The notes beneath the pieces were generated by a model. It saw nothing but the letters and a program-made list of their open reading frames with translations, made no database searches and was not told the origin of the DNA. A stretch of DNA of 64,000 nucleotides from Aphanomyces cochlioides (lineage: Eukaryota > Oomycota > Saprolegniomycetes > Saprolegniales > Verrucalvaceae), in contig JAHQRK010000029.1 of the NCBI GenBank assembly GCA_019828595.1, positions 682,001-746,000 on the forward strand, given 5' to 3'. Made by a program: the position numbers and the translations under genes. This document shows, one piece after another, positions 9,915 through 20,421 of this stretch. The stretch's first letter is position 1. Every line of letters starts with the position of its first letter.

Positions 9915-11844
9915 TTATACATGTATTGAAACGAAAATAATCCATATGCACGTATCGAAAATTGTTCTCTCAATCGCCTCAGTTCGTCGTGCATCGTCTT
10001 TTGTTGTGCTTCCGTTGCACTTTGAACAACGATACGACGAATAACCTTCAACTTCTCCGCTGCTTCGTATGCGCTTCATTTTGGGCCGTCCTGGTTGGCT
10101 AGTTATCGCTGGAGGCAAACAGAAATTGTCACCGTCTCCTTTTGTCTCTTCGTTTACTTCAGATTCCAAAGGCAAAAAGACAGCTTTGTTCCGAAATGCA
10201 GCATCGTATGCTGATATGAGGTAGAATGGACAGAATGCGCTGTCTACTTTGTCCATCATATTGAGCGAGTTCAAAGCAGCAATGACATGACGACAGGGCA
10301 CTCCAAATTGATCCATGAAGGAGCAAGTACAACTGAGCGAAATTTTGTTCACATGGCGGCGAAGTTGTGGCATTGATGCAGAATTCCATACATACGCAAT
10401 TTCTTCTGATGCATGCTGAACAGCATATTTCCCAATGACAGCGCTCTGCACATCGTACATTTTTCTCGCTGCGGGTGTGACTATGAGGTTTTCATTCACC
10501 CATTTTGAGGCTGCTTGAGATCTTTGGAAGGCAGCGTCAACCATATTGCTCCAGACGGCTTCGAGAAACTGGAAGGGGGTCAAGCTTCGCACGCCCTGCA
10601 CTAGTTGCGTGCCGAACAAGCTTTCAACAAAGTTGCTCGTTCGCCAGCCGTACAAGGAGGTCACACCAATGTTTGCATATAGGCACCAAGTATTTGGTGA
10701 AATGAGTTTCACGTACTCCAGTACTTCAGAACCAGTCTCTAAACCCAAAATTTCTAAAGCTGAGTTGTACTCTTCTTCGGTCTCGGCTGCCTGAATGCGC
10801 CAAATTAGGTTGTCGTGCCGAGGGGTAAAGCGGGAAAATTTGGTTCGGATGTTTCGTATAATATGAAGCGTACAATAACGCAGGGTGAGACCAAGTGTAT
10901 TGGCGACTGACAGTAGAGCTGGATGCCGGTCGCAGAATATGGGGGTTCCAGTAAAGTCGAAGCCTTGGGATCAGCGTGGAGAAGAACCAAAAGTAATTGT
11001 CAGCATCTTCAGCTGGAGCCAATGCAACAGCATGCACAATGTTTCGGCAATCACCATCTCGTCCAACAAGAGCGATCTGAACACCACTAAAAGCATCACA
11101 TTTACTATGCGAGCAATCAACACCAAAAACTCGCTGACAAGCAGAAACAGAATCAATAAGTACTCTTGGGGATACAAGAGCTCGCATAAATCTCCCCGCA
11201 CCATCCTTCTGTAGACAAGCAACGGATCCAGGATTCAATTTCAAAAAAGCGCGCAGAAAGGCTGGTATTTTGGTGTACGATGCTAGCGCAACGGTCTCAG
11301 AAGTTTGGGTAACAACGTCTTTTGCACGATAGACCGTTCTTCTGATTTGATGAAAGTCAATTCCATCTCGTCGTTGTACTTGATCAATAAGCGCCTTAGC
11401 TGATGTTGATGGAACAGCTTGGACCGCTGAAAGAAAGGTAGGAAGGGACGAAATTTGTCGGCGAGTTGGTTTTGCTGTAGCTGTGCAATTCTTGTGATCG
11501 AGGCACATAGATGATATGTACCACGAGCCGTTCTTCACATTGTTTACTTGCCTCCGATAGAGACGTACATACATCGTGCACCCTTCTGTCGTGCATTCGA
11601 TGACTCTATGGACCCCACTTCGTTGACTGACTCGCACGGACTTGTTTGATGCCATCGCGTGGTCTTGTACAGTTTTAACACCATCGGTCGCAGATGTATA
11701 GATTGCTCCAACTTGTAAGCCTGTAGTAGTGGTCTCCTCATGAACATCATGTTCACTTCCATTCATCACTTTGTCAACGTCCCTCAGTCGGAATATGAAG
11801 CAGAGCCACGCACAGCCGCCTTCAACGTTCTGTGATACTTCCAA
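9915..11844 (-). pseudogene. MULE transposase, one frameshift
   Basis: Two overlapping frames (11844-10726 and 10748-9915) together give a Mutator transposase. The first holds the catalytic block FGVDCSHSK. In the shifted frame comes CDRHPALLSV with TLHIIRNI (second Asp). The third acid is probably the E of TSNFVESLF. The SWIM zinc finger CTCSFMDQFGVPCRH closes the core. The frames part near 10975, one base out of register. The open frame begins at 11844 with TTG; the first in-frame ATG is near 11766. The C-terminus has a Cys pair (CSKC). It is convergent with the SET gene, like the two genes of maize MuDR, but inactive as written. Confidence 0.85.
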
Positions 11845-11914
11845 ACTGACGCTTCCAACTGCGGACTTTCCCCCAACCTAAAGTCATACTCGTTTTGTCG
11901 CAATGTCTTCATTA
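11760..11914 (+). repeat. 155-bp direct repeat, left copy
   Basis: It matches 20267-20421 with no gaps and about five mismatches. It covers the start of the MULE transposase frame and its upstream region, and it marks the point where Helitron DNA begins. Confidence 0.85.
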
Positions 11915-11929
11915 CAAGAAATTAATGTT

Positions 11930-11950
11930 CTGCCGCCCTTCGGGCGGCAG
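11930..11950 (-). repeat. Helitron-type 3' hairpin
   Basis: CTGCCGCCC-TTC-GGGCGGCAG is a perfect 9-bp GC-rich stem in an AT-rich setting, 15 nt from the proposed minus-strand 3' end of the Helitron. Subterminal hairpins at this distance are a Helitron hallmark. Confidence 0.65.
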
Positions 11951-12239
11951 GAATCAAATTGCAAACCAATTGAAAGTTGATATCCATCGGTTTGAATATG
12001 GAATTGACATCACAAATAGTCATAACAACTTTGAAAAACAAAATAAAAATATCGAATGAAATGATTGGTTGTTTTGATATAATTGTGATCAATCGGGACG
12101 AATATTTTGCCATGTTTTCAGATTAAGCCATTTTTCAACTTGTATCGACCAATCAGGTTATCGTGTACAGAAAAGTTATAAGCAGTGATTCAATGGTTTG
12201 AATGTTCCATGGTTGTTCATTAAATTGTTGAGCTGTATT

Positions 12240-12715
12240 CTGATTCATCCAAACTTGAGACCTGGAATAGGGTTGTTGACGCCTTTAAGAAACTGCCATC
12301 GTTGTTATTGATGAGCAATCTATGTTCTCTATGTTTTCTTTGGCATCTCATATTTAAAGAAGAAAGTGGTGTCGTAGATTATTATGTATTTAATGGGTAT
12401 AAATTGCACGGTTGTGAAGGCACAGTTTTTACATCCTTGAGTGTGAAGAACTGCACGTTTCGTGTGAAGGACGTCGATTTTATTCAGCAGATCATTTGAA
12501 AGACATGGTTGTAATTGCTCAGCGATGTCGAACATTTTCGGCATAGAGTTGATTTGGTGATATTTTTCTCTATTGCGCACATGTGGAGGCATAGGGATAT
12601 TTTTATCTTTGAATAGTTTATGCTCATAAATGATGTACCTAATGTGATGCTGTGAAGTGTGTTTGTGAAGCCTTTGAATGTTGAAACTTGTGCTGTGAAT
12701 GACGGAAACGGACAC
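12240..12715 (-). pseudogene. Decayed duplicate of the zinc-finger/SET gene
   Basis: The 128-codon frame at 12715-12329 aligns with the intact neighbour at 12815-13666. KHTSQHHIRYIIYEHKLFKD matches its KHTQWHHLGYTIRKQKLTED, and FIPIKYIIIYDTTFFFKYEMPK matches LIPGEYLTIYDGTLLFEHELPK. About 50 residues of the middle are lost, the SET GxG is gone, and downstream the frame shifts while NNPIPGL-like sequence is still discernible near 12260. It is a tandem duplication in the same orientation, now strongly diverged. Confidence 0.75.
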
Positions 12716-12814
12716 TTGTAATGTTGCTAGAAATGAAAACGCAATGAATTGAAAGAAATTACTTGTGTCTCTTTAATGGATATCTTGAGCCATAGGTAGT
12801 AAGCAATTCACAGT

Positions 12815-13666
12815 TCATTGCAATCGGCTTGATAGCTCGTACAACCAAATGGTCTTAATGGATATGTCGAGGTAACGTTGGGAGTTTTTACTTCGTTTTT
12901 TCCCTGATTGCGTTCGTAGTGCAGATACGACAAACTCAGCTTGGGCATCGTCGACGTGCAACTCACAATTTTTTTCTTGAGGTGTATTTGCTCGATTCAC
13001 CAAAGAACCAAACCCGAGACCTGGAGTGGGTTTGTTGATGCCCTCAAGAAAAAGACCTTCGTTGTTGTCGATGAGCATTCTGTATTCTCCGTTGCTGTCC
13101 TTCGGTAGCTCATGTTCGAATAATAACGTACCATCGTAGATTGTCAAGTATTCACCGGGTATCAATTGCATGCTTGTAAAGACACCATTTCCAGCATCTT
13201 TGAGTGTGGACTGCTTGATGTACAAAATGCACCTTTCATGCTGAAAGATGCCGAGTCCATTTAGCACGTCGTTCAAATCAAATGGTGGACGAAGAGGGTT
13301 GGTTGGTCTTGCATGACGAAATCGAGGATTCTCAAAATACAGTTGATTTTGTCGTAATTCTCTTTGTCGTGCACAGGCAGAAGCATACGTTTGTTTATTT
13401 CGAAGGGCTTTTCGATGTCTTTTTTCATCCTCCGTTAGTTTTTGCTTCCGAATCGTGTATCCAAGGTGATGCCACTGAGTGTGCTTGCGAAGGCTTTCAA
13501 GATCGAAAGTCTTACTTGTGCATGACTGAAACGGACACTCGTAATGTTTTCTTGATGAGTCAACCGGTACAACTTCAATAACTTGTCTTGAATTTGCCGA
13601 AGATGGACTCGACTTGGCAGTCGTCTCGATAGATGGGCATGAGGGTAAGAGCTTTCGTAAAGACAT
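12815..13666 (-). CDS. C2H2 zinc-finger plus SET-domain protein carried by the Helitron
   Basis: 283 residues from ATG 13664-13666. Residues 43-67 form a C2H2-like finger (YECPFQSCTSKTF...LRKHTQWHH), followed by a basic linker. From about residue 145 comes a SET-like fold: LKDAGNGVFTSMQLIPGEYLTIYDG contains the GNG SAM-binding motif and the IPGE...YDG strand; later GFGSLVNRANTPQEKNCEL corresponds to the RF-NHS-x-x-P-N region. The usual GEEL..DYG end is not seen; the last 40 residues are basic and may be truncated or frameshifted. It lies downstream of the Helitron helicase in the same orientation. The role could be modification of host chromatin or of another lysine substrate; this is inference. 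Confidence 0.65.
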   Translation of the reverse strand: MSLRKLLPSCPSIETTAKSSPSSANSRQVIEVVPVDSSRKHYECPFQSCTSKTFDLESLRKHTQWHHLGYTIRKQKLTEDEKRHRKALRNKQTYASACARQRELRQNQLYFENPRFRHARPTNPLRPPFDLNDVLNGLGIFQHERCILYIKQSTLKDAGNGVFTSMQLIPGEYLTIYDGTLLFEHELPKDSNGEYRMLIDNNEGLFLEGINKPTPGLGFGSLVNRANTPQEKNCELHVDDAQAEFVVSALRTQSGKKRSKNSQRYLDISIKTIWLYELSSRLQ

Positions 13667-13992
13667 AGCTATGTCGAAAGTGAAGGAAAGTCACTTGAGT
13701 GTGAATGTTAGATATGATGGTATGCATGAATATATAGTACCATGAAAGGCAGTTGGAAAAATAGACCATACAGGTTTATCGAAATTGTTCTGCTTGTAAA
13801 TGAGATGGATGAACTTTAACTACCGTTCGTGCTTACTATAAAGACGGCCATTGCATTATCTAAGGCTGGGAGTAAAATGGCATTTGAAGCGACCAAAAGA
13901 TTAATCGTTTGAAGTGCAGCTTGCCGATATCGATGTGTGAAGTACATCAACATGAAGATAGAGATTTTATTGAAACATACATCGATGGCTTG

Positions 13993-14778
13993 TTAAGCGT
14001 CGGCTTTGTAGAGCGGATCTTGATGTTTGGCACTTCTTTTTGTTGGCTTTCGATCCGTGTCATTTGTCAGAGATCGTTTTTTGACATTGCTTGCTCGAGT
14101 TGGCATGCTTTGAGAAGCTGTTTTTGGTGGATCTTGGGATCCGTCTGTGTCGGGCATAATAGTTTCTTGTGAATCCTCGTTTGAGTCAACCACAGCTGTG
14201 TGTGGTCCTTGAGTCATTGTGTCGTAGTCCTGAGTACTCTTGGCGGCTTGTGGTTGAAAAATTGCAGGCACTTGCTTGTTGGTTATTTTTATATGATTCA
14301 CAATTGCACTCAATGTTCCTTGACAACAGTCGCCTCCATATTTTTGCAGAGAATTCGCTTCCACGGTGACAATGTCATTTCCCTTCCAAGATGCAATTTT
14401 GTCGCACATGTTGTTGAAGACAGTCAAGCGAAAAAAGAAAGCCTGCCTTTTTGGTTGTGGTAGTTTTTGAATCATATCGAAATCTTCCTCGTCAGCATCA
14501 GAATCAATAAGATTGACCATTTTGCCATATTCGTCGCCCGAGCGCTTGACAGCAGACTCAATGTTAAAAACTCGAAGGCAGATTTTCATGGACAGCGATT
14601 TTGATTGCATTGTTGCCGGGATATTTTGTTTAATGTCGTCAATGGATTCGAGAGGTAGAGTAGCTTGGTGAGCTAACTCTTGTTTGAGCTTGTTCTTGAT
14701 TTTGGTCCCCATGAAGAATTTGGAGAGAAAGCAATTGTGAGAGTGTGAAGAGTGAAGAACAGTTAATAACAGTCGCAT
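13993..14778 (-). CDS. Helitron-associated protein, possible single-strand DNA-binding fold
   Basis: 261 residues, first ATG at 14778 and another at about 14712 (MGTKIKNKL). The centre (residues 85-180) alternates hydrophobic strands (FFFRLTVFNNMCDKIASWKG, then DIVTVEANSLQKYGG), suggestive of an OB fold like the RPA-type proteins some Helitrons carry. That reading is inference; no diagnostic motif is present. The C-terminal 80 residues are hydrophilic and end in a basic, nuclear-localisation-like stretch (KKRSL, KPTKRSAKH). It lies 285 bp downstream of the helicase on the same strand, so it may be a separate Helitron gene. Confidence 0.4.
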   Translation of the reverse strand: MRLLLTVLHSSHSHNCFLSKFFMGTKIKNKLKQELAHQATLPLESIDDIKQNIPATMQSKSLSMKICLRVFNIESAVKRSGDEYGKMVNLIDSDADEEDFDMIQKLPQPKRQAFFFRLTVFNNMCDKIASWKGNDIVTVEANSLQKYGGDCCQGTLSAIVNHIKITNKQVPAIFQPQAAKSTQDYDTMTQGPHTAVVDSNEDSQETIMPDTDGSQDPPKTASQSMPTRASNVKKRSLTNDTDRKPTKRSAKHQDPLYKADA

Positions 14779-15063
14779 CTTCTTTGAAGTTCTAGAAGAA
14801 TTTTAGCGGTTGTGAGTTTTGAAGGCTCTAAAGCTGTGATGCATTGGTTTGAATGCTCCAGTTTAAGTCCTACATGGTCATTGGTTGTTTTGTACTATTT
14901 TGTACCAATGTAAACAGAGTATTCGTCAACTTTTGAGACTCAGCCTTTTTCCTGCTTGTCTGGTCCAATTGAAATTTGTTAAACACTTGAAATTACAATA
15001 ATGAATTATCGAGACTTCATTTGGGTGCCGAACTAAAAAGTTCAAAGTCTACAGTAAAAACTA

Positions 15064-17520
15064 TCATGAGAAATCATGACGAAATAGAACAACATTTGGG
15101 GTCCATAAGCCGTCTTGGCCATCAATACGTCCATGATGGAGCAAAACGTGGATGTTTTTCTTGGATGTAACTCTGGAAAATGCAACATAGAGTTGTCCAT
15201 GCGAAAAAATTGGATCATGAAGATACAGCGAAACATACTTGAGCGTTTGGCCTTGACACTTATGGATTGTCATAGCAAACGCCAGTCGAACAGGAAATTG
15301 TCGTCGTTTCAGTGCAAATGGCCAGCCATTATTTGAGTCACTATATAGATCAATCCTGGGGATCAAAACATCCTTCTCTGAATGAATTCCCGATAAGATC
15401 CTTGCTTGGATAACATTGTGGTGCAGCTCAGTGACGATAAGTCGAGTTCCGTTACAAAGACCACTTGCAGGACAAAGATTTCTTAACAGCATGATGACAG
15501 CACCAACTTTTAATCGAAGAACGTGCTGTGGAAAGTTGTTTATTTCCAAGGTGTTCAAGAACTCGACTGGAAAATTGACTGCAGCTTCATGTTGTTCGGC
15601 ATCATTTGAAACATCGGCCACACAATCAGCAGAAACGTATTCTCGTTGGTTGGATGATAACATGTCTAGCACCATTCGATTCAATTTTGTCACGACGTCG
15701 TGTTTTGGTGCTAGCAGTGCTCTTTCTGCAAAGTACTTCATTTTCTTTTGCAACAGCCAAGATTGATATGCTGTCGAATTTGCTATATCACCATAAATTG
15801 CTCCGACTAAATTTGTAACACTTGATTCATCCACGTATTCTGTTGCGATCCCATCAGGAAGTCGAACTTTTCCATCAATTGACTGCGCTGTACCCTCACC
15901 AAGAGAAATCAAAAACATTGCAAATTCTTCCATTTCTCGTTTGTCAGATTCACTCAAGTCTTGCAGCAGTAATCTCATATTTGTGGTCAATCGAAAATGG
16001 TTGGCTCGAATACTTGACCACAAATAACTGCGCGGTAAAATGGCTCGAACGGCTGCACCTTCATCTTCTCCCGGCATCACGGGAAGCAGTTGCCTGAAAT
16101 CGCCGGAGAAAATAGTGACTTTACCACCGAATGGTTTATCGCATGAAGTGATATCGCGAAGCATTCGATCGACGGCTTCGACAATGTATCGGTTTACCAT
16201 AGACACTTCGTCCCAAATGATCAGCTTAGCTTTGGACAACACTTCTGCCATATCGCTTTTGACATTATATGTGCAAGACATTGTCTCGGTTGGCGGTGTA
16301 ATGGAGATTTTAAAGCGATTATGAGCCGTGTGACCACCCATCATAAGTAAAGCTGCTAAACCGGATGACGCGACAGCAATTGCAACGTTTCCCTCAAGTC
16401 GATGATGCGCGAGAAGAATTTGGCAAATGAATGTTTTACCCGAGCCACCCTCGCCTTCCAAAAAGAACATGTTGTTTTTCGTCGGATCTTCAATTGCTGC
16501 ATTGACTTTGTCATAGAAGTCTTTGTGCTCTATGGTTGCCGTTTGTAGTTGTTCCATGATCTTTTGCAACTCTGATTTGTGGAAGTGGGCGAATTTAAGT
16601 TCTTCTGCGAGGAGAGGATTGTCACTTAATGTTTGTGGACCATTGAATGTCGGAGGAATAGACGGCAACATACCGGCAGTCACGTATTCAATCAAGGACG
16701 ACCCCATGGACAAAAGACATCGATCAATATCAAGCAACGTAAATATAAGAACTTGAGTATTCATACTTTCTTGATCATTTTGATAAGCAGGATCGTTTGA
16801 AAGTCGATAATGGTGGTCATGGGAGAGATGCTCATAATAGTCTCGCCATAACTTAGCGACGTCTGTTGGGTTACAATTTCGTAGAATGACACAAAACAGA
16901 TTTCGAAAACTTCCAGGCATGGCAAAGTTGGCTGCCTCCGATAAACATCGATCCCATTCAGCATCAGAGGCCAAAAGTCCAAGTTTGATGCAAGCTTCTT
17001 TGAATGTTGGATATACAATGCCATCAACAGTTCGTAAGTCTTCGAATGACTTGGGACATTCTTTATGGTGCAGTAAAATTCGAAGAGCATGTCGTTCAAA
17101 GTCCTTTGGGCTGACTGTGTGAATCCGTCCGATAATTTTGGTTTGATGTTTCCGTTGAGTCCAATCTCGTTTTGATTTATTCCACACAAAGTGGTCAACA
17201 ACATCAATGTACTTCAGATTAGCAACAGCAGGCTCATGTCGATGCTCTCGACAGAGTTTGAAAAATTGTGTCAATTTGGTTGATGCTCCTCGTGCTCGAA
17301 TAGCTTCTGGTGCATCATTTTCACACCAATGGACTGCCTGTTTTCCGGGTAAATGTACAGGCAACACTTCGACAGCATGACTACTCCAATGTAACTCAAA
17401 ACCAAAATTTCTCCAAATGGCTTCCGTGGACGAAACATAACGCATCGACTCATGCGTGGTAATTTCATCGTTGACGTCAACTTCAATGTCAGCGCGATCA
17501 GGTCCTATCCATTTGTTCAT
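15064..17520 (-). CDS. Helitron PIF1-type helicase portion, intact 818-codon frame
   Basis: A superfamily 1B helicase of the PIF1 type used by Helitrons for rolling-circle transposition. Visible motifs in order: Walker A GEGGSGKT (about residue 357), Walker B IIWDEVSM (about 437), FSGDFRQLLPV (about 470), TTNMRL, and the C-terminal MTIHKCQGQTL and YVAFSRVTS. The first 110 residues (WIGPDRADIEVDVNDE...) are the linker normally continuous with the Rep domain. The upstream frame ends in an ATGA overlap (17517-17520), so the Rep-helicase polyprotein is now split by a frameshift, although this half stays fully open and could be translated alone. Confidence 0.85.
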   Translation of the reverse strand: MNKWIGPDRADIEVDVNDEITTHESMRYVSSTEAIWRNFGFELHWSSHAVEVLPVHLPGKQAVHWCENDAPEAIRARGASTKLTQFFKLCREHRHEPAVANLKYIDVVDHFVWNKSKRDWTQRKHQTKIIGRIHTVSPKDFERHALRILLHHKECPKSFEDLRTVDGIVYPTFKEACIKLGLLASDAEWDRCLSEAANFAMPGSFRNLFCVILRNCNPTDVAKLWRDYYEHLSHDHHYRLSNDPAYQNDQESMNTQVLIFTLLDIDRCLLSMGSSLIEYVTAGMLPSIPPTFNGPQTLSDNPLLAEELKFAHFHKSELQKIMEQLQTATIEHKDFYDKVNAAIEDPTKNNMFFLEGEGGSGKTFICQILLAHHRLEGNVAIAVASSGLAALLMMGGHTAHNRFKISITPPTETMSCTYNVKSDMAEVLSKAKLIIWDEVSMVNRYIVEAVDRMLRDITSCDKPFGGKVTIFSGDFRQLLPVMPGEDEGAAVRAILPRSYLWSSIRANHFRLTTNMRLLLQDLSESDKREMEEFAMFLISLGEGTAQSIDGKVRLPDGIATEYVDESSVTNLVGAIYGDIANSTAYQSWLLQKKMKYFAERALLAPKHDVVTKLNRMVLDMLSSNQREYVSADCVADVSNDAEQHEAAVNFPVEFLNTLEINNFPQHVLRLKVGAVIMLLRNLCPASGLCNGTRLIVTELHHNVIQARILSGIHSEKDVLIPRIDLYSDSNNGWPFALKRRQFPVRLAFAMTIHKCQGQTLKYVSLYLHDPIFSHGQLYVAFSRVTSKKNIHVLLHHGRIDGQDGLWTPNVVLFRHDFS

Positions 17521-19773
17521 GATATCTCCTCTTCAGAAAGTATACCTTTAAAGATGTATTTATACATGTACTTGATGCACTTCACTGATGTGCAGATTTC
17601 AACATTGATGTGGCAGTTGTATCTTAAGGACAGCGCACCACAGTAAGGAACGACACGACTATCTCGATCATCATTGCTTCGACGACGATACAATGGATAT
17701 CCGTTCGTGTCAGTGGTCGTTTGATCAACGAATGCCTTCGGAAATCGCTTTTTGCATTTCCCATCATGATTCAAACAGCGGGAAACACAGCGATGCAAGT
17801 TGTTCTTGAGGATGATTTCATATAACCGTGGATGCGTTGCTTGATTTGGTATCTCAGCTGACACAAAACAATCGACATCCGCCGCATGTTCAATCTTTTT
17901 CTTCAATCCAATCAAGATATGTGCATGTGGTAATCCTCTCTTTTGAAACTCAACCACCCCTGTACAGTATTTCACTTCGCCAAAAATGTGATTCTTCATG
18001 ATATCAGCTCTCAATTGGTCCAGCTTCATTTTGAAAACTCGATCGACAATGTCCATGCGGTAATGCGTTTGAGGTTTCGATTCCAGTCCACTAAATCTTT
18101 GATAAATTCCAAAGCATCCTCGATAAATTCCAAAGCATCCTCGATTTCTTTCCACTTTGGATTACACGTAATAGTCACGAATAGATCAGGCTTGCCAAAC
18201 TTGCGGACCAATGCCATCGAATTTTGATAATTACAACTTGTGTGACGGTCACTGCCATGAAATGACGCTGGTAAAATAATTCGCTGGCCACTTCGAGCTG
18301 GATCGAAATCGTTCGGTGCAGCGTCGTGAACGTTATTGTACATGTCGGCGCGAAGGCGTGTCTGATTTTCACGATACCATCGAAGATTATTCGTAACCCG
18401 CCGACAAAATTGATCCGTCCAATACTGTAAACCAAGTTTGCCGGCTTCGTGCAAAGGTGAAAATGGGAGACGTTGGTATTGTTTGTAATTTGTATATTCC
18501 GTGAGAGTAAGTCGCTTGGAATTGGCATTGTTTGATGTAGCCATAGGATTTTGCACTATATGAAAATCCCATCCACTTTCTGCCAGAGGAAAAAGCAACG
18601 GACATTGTAAAGGATCATACACTGCAGCCACTTCAGACACTTGTTCAATCTTTCCTCGGCGTGGCATGACAACAACATCTCTGCCAACTGAATTCAAATC
18701 GTAATCCATACAAATTGCGACTTCTGCCACATCTGGTGCATTGTGTGTTCGACTGTTTCTCCCAGAACGTGGACGGATTGCCACTCTCACATCGTAATTT
18801 TCAAATGGTTCGTCTCGGTTGTGCTGACTACGAAGGCATTCAACAACATCCGTTAAGGATTTGGAACTAAACATATCAATGTATTTCATGTATATTTCCA
18901 AAACTTACGTTTTCGCAAATCCATTGTGTCTTGTCATCACGCTTTGAATTTGTCTGACTTTTGCCTTTTGGCCATCATCAAAGTAGAACGAATCCGCCAT
19001 ATTTGATCGCACGTCGTGTTGTTTGTCGGAGTCCAAAACGTAAATTTGGGCGTACGTCTGTGGCTTGGAGCCTGGAGGTTCAAATGCACCAATGTTGTGG
19101 ATAAGTTGACCTCGGATTTTGTATGCGGGAGGACCCGGGGGAAGTGGCAGTTCATTCGTACCGATCGAGGTGTAAGCAAACAATGCATTGTACCTAAACG
19201 ACATGAAGCTCACAAAGTTTCAGAGAGTTCGTACTTGCGAGATATATCTGCAAACGATTCGTCTCGGAAAAGAGTCGTGTACCATTTCATGTCGGCTTGA
19301 AATACTTGCTCGTCCCAAGCATCCAAAGCATATTGTCCTCGACGCACTTGCTCTTGATATATACTGAGCCATTCGGGCTCTTGAATGCCTGAAATTTTAC
19401 CGCTTATGCAACACGGTGTCTTCTTCTTGTGCCTCTCCGCCGCCCAAAGTAATGCGCCACAGTATTCACATCGAGAGTCCAAGGAAAGTGGAGGTAGAAT
19501 TTCATTGTATGGCGTGTTGGCTTCGTCTGGTACAGCCAATGTAGGAACTGGAACTGTGTTTGTTTCTTCGTCTGTACGATCGATCGTGGGAGTCCTGATG
19601 AGTTGCTGTGACTTATACCACATCGATATCGTGTACCTCAATGGAGCCGATTCTTCTTCTCGCTGTTGCAGGCCACGTTGCTCTCTAAGATTTTGAACAA
19701 CCGTTTGCTCTTGAGTCAAGACAGCATTGGATCCCATCGCGCTTGACGGTCGAACACCTAATTGCTCTCTCAT
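17517..19773 (-). pseudogene. Helitron Rep (HUH endonuclease) portion, broken
   Basis: N-terminal half of the Helitron protein. A Cys finger CEYCGALLWAAERHKK..CC is followed by a frameshift at about 19210; the YNALFAYTSIG / KIRGQLIHNIG block; a TAA at 18905; the DLFVTITCNPKW block; and a second frameshift near 18090. The nicking domain is intact: RGLPHAHILI carries the HxH metal site and CIKYMYKYIFKG the YxxKY tyrosines. Just before the 18090 shift lies an in-frame 21-bp tandem duplication (18098-18139, EDALEFI twice). A further start region may extend to 19973. The splits rule out a full Rep-helicase protein. Confidence 0.8.
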
Positions 19774-20266
19774 TGCATGAATTTCGGCGAAAAAATCGGA
19801 CTCTTTCGTTTCTTCTTCTTGCTTGCTACAATGACATGCATCAATGACATCTCGTAAGGACTTACATTTGATTTGCTCGTTGCCGCTTTTGTTTTTCCTG
19901 CTTCGCGGTCGATGTGCGCTTCATGATGATATGGGAATGTCCATGCACAATGTGGCAGTTGATTTACAGTCATGGTGCAAGAAGAGGCGGTTAGGAAGAG
20001 GCAATGAAGAAGAGGCAGTTGATATTTGAGTGTCGCGTCCCCTGCCGCTTCATGCTTGCATTCTGGCGGAGCGGTGACTACTCTGTTCAGTCAAGTCCGA
20101 ATCTCGTAAGTGAGGACGCCATGCATACGGTGCCGTTTTGACGTCATAGAATGCAAATTTTCATGTTTCGACATAAAATATCCGCGTGTGCCGTCCGCAC
20201 TTACGTCCAGTATATGAAGTCCAGCATATTTAATGCTTTGTGGACGGAAAGAAAAAAAGAATGACT

Positions 20267-20421
20267 CATTCATCACTTTGTCAACGTCCCTCAGTCGGAA
20301 TATGAAGCAGAGCCACGCACAGCCGCCTTCAACGTTCTGTGATACTTCCAAACTGACACTTCCAACTGCGGACTTTCCCCCAACCTCAAGTTATACTCGT
20401 TTTGTCGCAATGTTTTCATTA
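20267..20421 (+). repeat. 155-bp direct repeat, right copy
   Basis: Gap-free match to 11760-11914, about 97% identical by eye. It includes the first 28 codons of the transposase frame and leads directly into the right MULE terminus. Confidence 0.85.

Larger units (their letters stand above)
11915..20266 (-). mobile_element. Helitron-like element nested in the MULE
   Basis: The segment encodes, all on the minus strand, a broken Rep part and an intact PIF1-type helicase part of a Helitron protein, a small possible DNA-binding protein, and a zinc-finger/SET gene with a decayed duplicate. On the minus strand its 3' end would lie near 11915, where a 9-bp-stem hairpin (11930-11950) is followed by CTTG and a T; canonical Helitrons end hairpin-CTRR-T, so this is one base off. 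The 5' end (expected TC after A) could not be placed; 20040-20266 is of uncertain origin. Confidence 0.65.

Noticed and set aside
17517..17520. ATGA overlap as programmed re-initiation between Rep and helicase
   Set aside because: The Rep half has three other lesions, so a decay frameshift is the simpler reading; only intact copies could show otherwise.
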